Program-made: the position numbers and the translations under genes
DNA from: Candidatus Mediterraneibacter gallistercoris
GTDB taxonomy: Bacteria; Bacillota_A; Clostridia; Lachnospirales; Lachnospiraceae
Length of the DNA: 11,151 bases
Reading direction: 5' to 3'
Assembly (NCBI GenBank): GCA_019119745.1
Contig: DWWI01000227.1
Coordinates: forward strand, 1 to 11,151
Part shown: positions 7,032 to 11,151 of the stretch, piece after piece
Layout of the letters: each line of letters opens with the position of its first letter
Numbering within the stretch: position 1 is the first letter of the stretch
Notes under the pieces: model-generated
Databases searched by the model: none
Told to the model about the DNA's origin: nothing
The model's input: only the letters and a program-made list of their open reading frames with translations

Positions 7032-7937
7032 TTATATGATCCTTTTATACAGTTCCATGATCTCATCCTTTGTTGCAAGATACTCCGAGAACGCACTGGC
7101 GCTTCCCGACGCGACCCCCATATAGAACGCATGTCTGTAATCTTTTTTCTCCATCCATCCGGCAGTAAATCCTGCCACCATGGAATCCCCTGAGCCCACT
7201 GCGTTTACGAGAACTCCTTTCGGCGCCGGAGTTTCATATACACTGCCGTCTTCCGCCACGAGTACCGCGCCCTCGCCCGCCATGGAAATCAGTACATTTT
7301 TCGCCCCCATTTCCTGGAATTTCCTGCCGTACGGAACGACCTCTTCTCTCGTCTTTAATTTCACACCGAATATATCGCCCAGTTCATGGTTGTTCGGCTT
7401 AATGAGAAACGGATGATATTTTAATACATTCAGCAGAAGTTCTCCCGTCGCGTCCACGACAAATGTAACGCCCTTCCCTTCAAGCCGCTCCAGTATCCGG
7501 CTGTATATATCATCAGGCATCGAGACCGGGATACTTCCCGCAAGGACAAGCACGTCTCCCGGAACCAGAACATCCAGCTTCTTCATCAGCTCCTCCGTCT
7601 TTTCCGGGCTGATATCCGGTCCCATCCCGTTGATCTCAGTGCCGTCAATGCTTTTCAGTTTCACATTGATCCGCGAGATTCCGTCTTCGATCCGTATAAA
7701 GTCCGACCGCACTCCGATTTCCTCCACCTTACGGATAATTTCATCTCCCGTAAAACCGGCGACAAACCCGAGGGCCGTGCTCTCGATTCCGAGATTGGTA
7801 AGGATCGTCGAAACATTAATTCCTTTTCCTCCCGGAAGGAGCAGTTCCGAACTTGTGCGGTTCGTAAGTCCCAGCTTAAAATCATCAACAGAGACGATAT
7901 AATCCAGTGACGGGTTAAATGTAACTGTATAGATCAT
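7032..7937 (-). CDS. fruK: 1-phosphofructokinase
   Basis: This 301-aa PfkB/ribokinase-family kinase converts fructose 1-phosphate to fructose 1,6-bisphosphate with ATP. Seen: N-terminal TVTFNPSLDYIV (4-15), the GGKGIN motif (36-41), IKPNNHELGDIFG (179-191), and the anion hole and catalytic base in AVGSGDS (246-252) with Asp251. The length is typical. The opening TFNPSLDY and the pairing with fruA distinguish it from ribokinase and tagatose 6-phosphate kinase, though LacC-like activity cannot be excluded from sequence. The ATG at 7937 is chosen over an in-frame ATG at 7997 because GGAGG lies seven bases upstream and the upstream stretch overlaps the promoter. It is the first gene of the operon, behind the promoter at 7969-7997. 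Confidence 0.94.
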   Translation of the reverse strand: MIYTVTFNPSLDYIVSVDDFKLGLTNRTSSELLLPGGKGINVSTILTNLGIESTALGFVAGFTGDEIIRKVEEIGVRSDFIRIEDGISRINVKLKSIDGTEINGMGPDISPEKTEELMKKLDVLVPGDVLVLAGSIPVSMPDDIYSRILERLEGKGVTFVVDATGELLLNVLKYHPFLIKPNNHELGDIFGVKLKTREEVVPYGRKFQEMGAKNVLISMAGEGAVLVAEDGSVYETPAPKGVLVNAVGSGDSMVAGFTAGWMEKKDYRHAFYMGVASGSASAFSEYLATKDEIMELYKRII

Positions 7938-7968
7938 TTTGTTCCCTCCATTTCCTTTTTGTAATTCC

Positions 7969-7997
7969 ATTATACATTCATACTCAGTCAATTTCAA
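7969..7997 (-). promoter_or_regulatory. Promoter of the fructose operon
   Basis: On the minus strand TTGAAA (7992-7997) and a perfect TATAAT (7969-7974) are separated by 17 bp. Transcription should start near 7962, about 25 nt before the fruK ATG. No other promoter of similar quality is visible before fruA or the regulator, so the three genes probably depend on this one. Confidence 0.75.
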
Positions 7998-7998
7998 T

Positions 7999-8041
7999 CA
8001 AAATAATTCACATATTTCGTGATTTATTTTGGTTTATTTTG
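7999..8041. promoter_or_regulatory. Operator-like palindrome and direct repeats upstream of fruK
   Basis: CAAAATAATTCAC (7999-8011) and GTGATTTATTTTG (8019-8031) are inverted repeats matching at 12 of 13 positions around a 7-bp centre. The right arm then overlaps a tandem pair, TTTATTTTG at 8023-8031 and again at 8033-8041, spaced 10 bp, about one helix turn. The block abuts the -35 of the fruK promoter. DeoR-family proteins commonly bind repeated AT-rich elements, so the regulator at 4297-5040 is the natural candidate; that link is inference. Confidence 0.6.
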
Positions 8042-8067
8042 CACAATTTTGATTCAAATAAAAGTAC

Positions 8068-8099
8068 AAAAAAAGACGCTGTTTATATAAAACAGTGTC
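8068..8099 (-). terminator. Intrinsic terminator of the HD hydrolase gene
   Basis: Read on the minus strand, GACACTGTTT (8090-8099) and AAACAGCGTC (8075-8084) form a 10-position stem with one A·C mismatch and a 5-nt loop, followed by seven T (8068-8074). It lies about 45 bp after the HD hydrolase stop and before the fructose promoter, so it separates the two minus-strand units. Confidence 0.8.
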
Positions 8100-8144
8100 C
8101 TCTTTTCCGTCTGTTTATTCATTCAGACCGTCATTACGGGAATT

Positions 8145-8720
8145 TCATCCGTTTACCTTTCTCCATTCCGTATGGGCCGGACCCGGTCCGAAATTCTTAT
8201 CAATCAGGCGGCAGTACTCTTCATACGCCTCCACACCTTTAAAGTTTTCCTCCAGCGCGTCGCGGATTCCCTTATAATACCATGCCAGCGCAGATTTACT
8301 CTGCATACGGAACCTGCTCCAGAGAGCGTCTCCAACCACCGGATAATCCCGGTCTATGTCCCGCATATTGGAAAGCTTATCCGCCAGACCGATCATCTGC
8401 ACCTCGATGGGCGCATCCTTCAGGCGCCTGATAGTCGCGCCTTTTCGTTCCTCCCAGCTCAATGACTTGTCCTCGCTTTCCTGCGCGACCATATCTGCAA
8501 CCCTTCCGCCAAATCGGAGCTTCAGTACATCCCAGGTAATCCCGCTGCAGTCCTCGATCGTATCATGCAGCACCGCCGCACAGATTACCTCCTCGTCCTT
8601 TGTCATCGTCGACACGATATCCGCCACCTCGATAGGATGGACGATATAGGGGCGCCTTGTCCCCTTTCGAAACTGTCCTTCGTGTGCCTTCGTCGCAAAC
8701 TCCATCGCGTCATCTATCAT
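8145..8720 (-). CDS. Stand-alone HD-domain hydrolase, SpoT/MESH1-like
   Basis: This 191-aa protein resembles the (p)ppGpp hydrolase domain of SpoT without any synthetase or TGS domain, the layout of small alarmone hydrolases and MESH1. Likely metal ligands are His28 (in YIVHPIEVA), His52-Asp53 (in AAVLHDTIED) and Asp114 (in LADKLSNM), with Glu56-Asp57 as the catalytic ED pair. The family removes 3'-pyrophosphate from guanosine alarmones; some members act on other substrates, including NADPH, so the substrate here is open. The C-terminal 60 residues are helical and rich in aromatic and charged residues. The start has GGAGG about nine bases upstream. It is monocistronic, with a terminator at 8068-8099, and is divergent from the short-chain dehydrogenase. 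No alarmone synthetase is in the window. Confidence 0.85.
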   Translation of the reverse strand: MIDDAMEFATKAHEGQFRKGTRRPYIVHPIEVADIVSTMTKDEEVICAAVLHDTIEDCSGITWDVLKLRFGGRVADMVAQESEDKSLSWEERKGATIRRLKDAPIEVQMIGLADKLSNMRDIDRDYPVVGDALWSRFRMQSKSALAWYYKGIRDALEENFKGVEAYEEYCRLIDKNFGPGPAHTEWRKVNG

Positions 8721-8775
8721 GTCTTCCCCTCCGCATAGACTTGCTCATCCCGCAGACCAGACCGCCGCGGAGATG

Positions 8776-8802
8776 ATTTTATTCCAGTATGTCAGTTGTC
8801 AA
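8776..8802 (-). promoter_or_regulatory. Alternative promoter for the HD hydrolase
   Basis: A perfect TTGACA (minus strand, 8797-8802) is followed by TAAAAT (8776-8781), but the 15-bp spacer is shorter than the preferred 16-18. It could work with low activity or be a chance match next to the candidate at 8807-8835. Confidence 0.35.
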
Positions 8803-8806
8803 ATAA

Positions 8807-8835
8807 ATTTTAACACAAGGAGTCAGCAAGTACAA
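8807..8835 (-). promoter_or_regulatory. Candidate extended -10 promoter for the HD hydrolase
   Basis: On the minus strand TTGTAC (8830-8835) and TAAAAT (8807-8812) are spaced by 17 bp, and the -10 is preceded by TGT, the extended -10 form. The -35 is weak, matching at three of six bases. The leader would be about 80 nt. Confidence 0.4.
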
Positions 8836-8887
8836 TGGAAAGTCTCGGACTTATTTCACTTTTACAGTACCGATGAATTTCTCTCTA

Positions 8888-8896
8888 TGTTATACT
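8888..8896 (+). promoter_or_regulatory. Extended -10 promoter of the short-chain dehydrogenase
   Basis: TGTTATACT (8888-8896) has TATACT with the TGn extension. No good -35 hexamer is found 16-18 bp upstream, which extended -10 promoters tolerate. The start would fall near 8903, leaving a very short leader with GGGAGG at 8906-8911 and the ATG at 8919. Confidence 0.5.
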
Positions 8897-8918
8897 GTTT
8901 TGGATGGGAGGTTAGCTG

Positions 8919-9650
8919 ATGAAAAGGAAAAACGTTCTGGTAACCGGCTCTTCCAGAGGCATCGGCCGCGCATGCGCCCTCACCTTTGCCGAAAACGGTT
9001 ATCATGTATTTATCAATTGCAGAAATTCTCTTGACCGGCTGAAAGAAACCGAAGACAGCATTATCGCATCCGGCGGCACATGCACCATGCTTCCCGGCGA
9101 TGTAAGCAATCCTGACGAAGTACGCGCAATGTTTGATAAGATCTCTGCACAGTGCGGCGGGCTGGATGTTCTTGTCAACAATGCCGGGTGTGCCTGGTTC
9201 GGCCTGATGAGCGATATGACTGATAACGAGTGGCGTACACTCATCGACACGGATCTTTCCTCCGCTTTCTATTGCTGCAGGGCGGCAATCCCTTATATGG
9301 TTTCCCGCAAAACCGGAAAGATCATCAATATTTCTTCCATGTGGGGCACTTCCGGAGCGTCCTGTGAAGCCGCCTATTCCGCCGCCAAATCAGGGCTGCA
9401 TGGTCTGACAAAAGCACTGGCAAAGGAACTGGCGCCAAGCAATATACAGGTAAACGCACTTGCCTGCGGCGTGATCGATACAGATATGAACGCAAGACTT
9501 GAACCGGAAGAGCGGACCGCGCTGGAAAACGAGATACCGGCCGGAAGATACGGCACTTCCGAAGAAGCTGCACAAGCCGTACTCATGCTCTCGGAAGCAC
9601 CTGCTTATCTGACCGGACAGATCATCGGGCTGGACGGAGGAATGATATAA
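8919..9650 (+). CDS. Short-chain dehydrogenase/reductase, FabG-like
   Basis: This 243-aa classical SDR is a cytoplasmic NAD(P)H-dependent oxidoreductase. Seen: the cofactor motif TGSSRGIG (9-16), NNAG (87-90), and the catalytic Ser140, Tyr153 and Lys157 (YSAAK). The end, LTGQIIGLDGGMI, is typical of 3-oxoacyl-ACP reductases. Arg13 in the glycine-rich loop and CRN after strand two fit NADPH preference. The position usually occupied by the tetrad Asn is Asp112 (TDLSSAF). It stands alone with its own promoter and terminator and has no fatty-acid genes nearby, so it may be a second FabG-like enzyme with another substrate rather than the housekeeping FabG. The start is supported by GGGAGG seven bases upstream. 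A gene symbol is withheld because substrate cannot be read from sequence. Confidence 0.88.
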   Translation: MKRKNVLVTGSSRGIGRACALTFAENGYHVFINCRNSLDRLKETEDSIIASGGTCTMLPGDVSNPDEVRAMFDKISAQCGGLDVLVNNAGCAWFGLMSDMTDNEWRTLIDTDLSSAFYCCRAAIPYMVSRKTGKIINISSMWGTSGASCEAAYSAAKSGLHGLTKALAKELAPSNIQVNALACGVIDTDMNARLEPEERTALENEIPAGRYGTSEEAAQAVLMLSEAPAYLTGQIIGLDGGMI

Positions 9651-9681
9651 CGTCACAGCCCAATATACAAAGAATGGAATC

Positions 9682-9715
9682 AGGCAGTTATCTCCAGACG
9701 ATATCTGCCTTTTTT
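9682..9715 (+). terminator. Intrinsic terminator of the short-chain dehydrogenase, nested in the nitroreductase gene
   Basis: AGGCAG (9682-9687) pairs with CTGCCT (9705-9710). After one T·T mismatch, TATC (9689-9692) pairs with GATA (9700-9703), with a 7-nt loop, and TTTTT follows (9711-9715). The stem includes the stop codon and last codons of the convergent nitroreductase. There is no T-run on the other strand, so it serves the + strand gene. Confidence 0.8.
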
Positions 9716-10479
9716 CTCGGAGCTGTCCTTTTATATGTAACCGCAGGATATCCGATAAGCATACAGGATGTAAGATGCCTGTCCGGAATTCCCAGCCATT
9801 CTTTCAATTTCGGGGATGCCTCTATGATTCTCTGCAGATATCCGCTGTAGAGTATTCCCGCGCCTTCCGCCACCGCCATGGTTTCCATATTGGCGGCAGC
9901 CAGTCCGCCGTCCAGCGGATTATCAGAAACAACCATGATACAGGATGGCGCGTTGAAAAACAGCTGATCAGCGGCATGATCTTTCTTCCTGCGTCGGTAC
10001 ATAAACTTAAACAGCATCGCGTACTGGGGCATCTCGTCCTTCATCCTCTCGGCAAGTTCCGGAATTTCTTCCCACAGCAGCTCCTTAAACTCCTCCAGTT
10101 CATCCCGCAGTACAATAAATCGGCAGGACTGACTGTTCTTTGCAGTAGGGGTATATCTGCCCGCCTGAAGTATTTTCTCCATTTTTTCCTTCTCAAGCGG
10201 CTGTTCTTTATAAGAACGGATACTTCGCCTGAATTTCACGGCATGCAGAAAATGCTCCGGATCTATTGAAAATTCATCCTTATCGTACTCTTCGATATCC
10301 GCCATATCATACTCCGGAATCGCCACTGCCGCACGGGGACAGACTGCAACGCAGTGTCCGCACTCGATACACTCCGGGGTATATACCGCTTTTTTCTCCT
10401 CCAGTTTCAGTTTCCCTGCGGGGCAGTCTTTTACACACATCCCGCATCCGATACACTTCTCTTTATCTATTGTGATCAT
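9688..10479 (-). CDS. Ferredoxin-nitroreductase fusion protein
   Basis: This 263-aa protein joins a bacterial-type ferredoxin to an FMN nitroreductase domain. Two [4Fe-4S] motifs are seen: Cys9, Cys12, Cys15, Cys19 (CIGCGMCVKDCP) and Cys37, Cys40, Cys43, Cys47 (CIECGHCVAVCP). The nitroreductase part begins near residue 80 with RRSIRSYKEQPL and continues with the flavin-contact stretch TPTAKNSQSCRF; AEGAGILYSGYL is the usual helix near the FMN. Electrons could pass from ferredoxin partners through the clusters to FMN and on to an unknown acceptor such as a nitro compound or quinone. This architecture is common in anaerobic Firmicutes. The start at 10479 has AAGGA nine bases upstream, with GGGAG closer still. 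It lies 84 bp after hflX on the same strand and could be read through from it; no promoter or terminator is clear in the gap. The physiological substrate is unknown. Confidence 0.9.
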   Translation of the reverse strand: MITIDKEKCIGCGMCVKDCPAGKLKLEEKKAVYTPECIECGHCVAVCPRAAVAIPEYDMADIEEYDKDEFSIDPEHFLHAVKFRRSIRSYKEQPLEKEKMEKILQAGRYTPTAKNSQSCRFIVLRDELEEFKELLWEEIPELAERMKDEMPQYAMLFKFMYRRRKKDHAADQLFFNAPSCIMVVSDNPLDGGLAAANMETMAVAEGAGILYSGYLQRIIEASPKLKEWLGIPDRHLTSCMLIGYPAVTYKRTAPRKKADIVWR

Positions 10480-10563
10480 AATCTCCCGTCCTTTCTGAAT
10501 GTCCTTCCTGTTTCACTGTTTTTCTGCGTCTCTCACAAGCTCCACTCCCGCAGTTTCCGTGAT

Positions 10564-11151
10564 TTACAGTCTTCCATATACATCTTTGGGAACATATGCC
10601 TTTACTTCGATTCCCTCCGGAACATATTCCTCTGAGATAAGCTGACCGCGGTTTCGGATCATCTGAATCTTCCCCGCCTCCGAGAAGTCATACAGGCGTT
10701 CGATATAAATCTGGTCTCTCCGCAGAATTTCCAGAAGAGCTTTCTTAAGCTCTTCCAGGCCCTGTCCGGTCTTTGCCGATGTAGGTATGGAATAATCCGC
10801 CTGAAAATCACGCTGTCTTCCCGGATGCTCCAGTCTGTCCTGTTTATTGAAGAGCGTTACCACCGGACGGTCCTCTACACCAAGCTGGCGCAGTGTATCA
10901 TAGACAACGTACATCTGTTCATCCATCTGGGGATTCGACGCGTCTACCACATGAATAATGATATCCGCATACTTTGCTTCCTCCAGCGTACTTTTAAACG
11001 CCTCCACCAGATGGTGGGGAAGTTTCCGTATAAAGCCTACCGTATCCGTGAGCAGGATCTCCTGAGTATTATCCAGCGTCAGCGACCGCGTCGTTGTGTC
11101 CAGCGTGGAAAACAACATGGCATCTTCCAGAATCCCCGCATCCGTCAGGGC
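10564..11151 (-). CDS. hflX: GTPase HflX, C-terminal part (5' end beyond window)
   Basis: These 195 codons are the C-terminal portion of HflX, a ribosome-associated GTPase that splits stalled ribosomes under stress. Full-length relatives have roughly 410-430 residues, so about half is missing past the window edge, including the N-terminal HflX domain and the P-loop. Seen: the switch-I region MLFSTLDTTTRSL, the G3 motif DTVGF followed by IRKLPHHLVEAFKSTLEEA, the G4 motif NKQD, a G5-like TSAKTGQG, and the characteristic ending YVPEGIEVKAYVPKDVYGRL. The frame stays open to the last base of the window, so the first visible Met (11118) is internal. It is upstream of the ferredoxin-nitroreductase on the same strand; a shared transcript is possible. 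Confidence 0.95.
   Translation of the reverse strand, partial: ALTDAGILEDAMLFSTLDTTTRSLTLDNTQEILLTDTVGFIRKLPHHLVEAFKSTLEEAKYADIIIHVVDASNPQMDEQMYVVYDTLRQLGVEDRPVVTLFNKQDRLEHPGRQRDFQADYSIPTSAKTGQGLEELKKALLEILRRDQIYIERLYDFSEAGKIQMIRNRGQLISEEYVPEGIEVKAYVPKDVYGRL

Noticed and set aside
8013..8041. Catabolite-response (cre) site near the fru promoter
   Set aside because: No sequence with the central CG and flanking bases of the CcpA consensus was found; the repeats here are AT-rich and of another form.
8719..8919. 66-codon open frame on the + strand ending in TGATG over the dehydrogenase start
   Set aside because: It starts within the HD hydrolase start region with no ribosome binding site, overlaps promoter signals, and its product looks like translated non-coding DNA.

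Overview
The window looks like ordinary chromosome from a low-to-moderate GC Firmicute, most likely an anaerobic gut clostridium of the Lachnospiraceae type. The reasons are strong AGGAGG-type ribosome binding sites before almost every gene, a rubrerythrin, a PPi-type phosphofructokinase with a GGNDS motif, a fused fructose PTS, a ferredoxin-nitroreductase, and sigma-A style promoters and U-tailed terminators. The taxon is inferred from gene style; no rRNA or marker gene is present to fix it. No phage, insertion sequence, CRISPR, tRNA or rRNA was seen.

Layout. (1) 1-1091: a near-consensus promoter drives a VanH/D-lactate dehydrogenase-like 2-hydroxyacid dehydrogenase on the + strand. (2) 1156-2379: a convergent PfkA-family phosphofructokinase on the - strand, whose active-site motifs suggest pyrophosphate use. 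(3) 2611-3627: a family 2 glycosyltransferase, divergent from the phosphofructokinase. (4) 3689-4288: rubrerythrin, whose ribosome binding site and start codon lie inside a long, nearly perfect inverted repeat. (5) 7937-4297 (- strand): a fructose operon in the order fruK (1-phosphofructokinase), fruA (PTS IIABC), DeoR-family regulator. It has a good promoter and a 33-bp imperfect palindrome just upstream of the -35. (6) 8720-8145 (- strand): a stand-alone HD hydrolase of the SpoT/MESH1 type, ended by a hairpin terminator. (7) 8919-9650: a FabG-like short-chain dehydrogenase on the + strand. (8) 10479-9688 (- strand): a two-cluster ferredoxin fused to a nitroreductase. (9) 11151-10564 (- strand): the C-terminal part of the GTPase HflX, cut by the window edge.

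How the genes fit together. The fru genes form one clear pathway: the PTS imports fructose as fructose 1-phosphate, FruK makes fructose 1,6-bisphosphate, and the DeoR protein probably senses a pathway sugar phosphate. The separate PfkA homologue and the 2-hydroxyacid dehydrogenase also fit fermentative sugar metabolism, and rubrerythrin and the ferredoxin-nitroreductase fit anaerobic redox and oxidative-stress handling. I see no multi-gene system that looks undescribed. The most interesting signals are non-coding: the inverted repeat over the rubrerythrin start, the fru operator-like palindrome, and two terminators folded into the ends of convergent genes. No stretch longer than 300 bases lacks a gene; the longest gaps are 2380-2610, 7938-8144 and 8721-8918, and each carries promoter-like or terminator-like signals.
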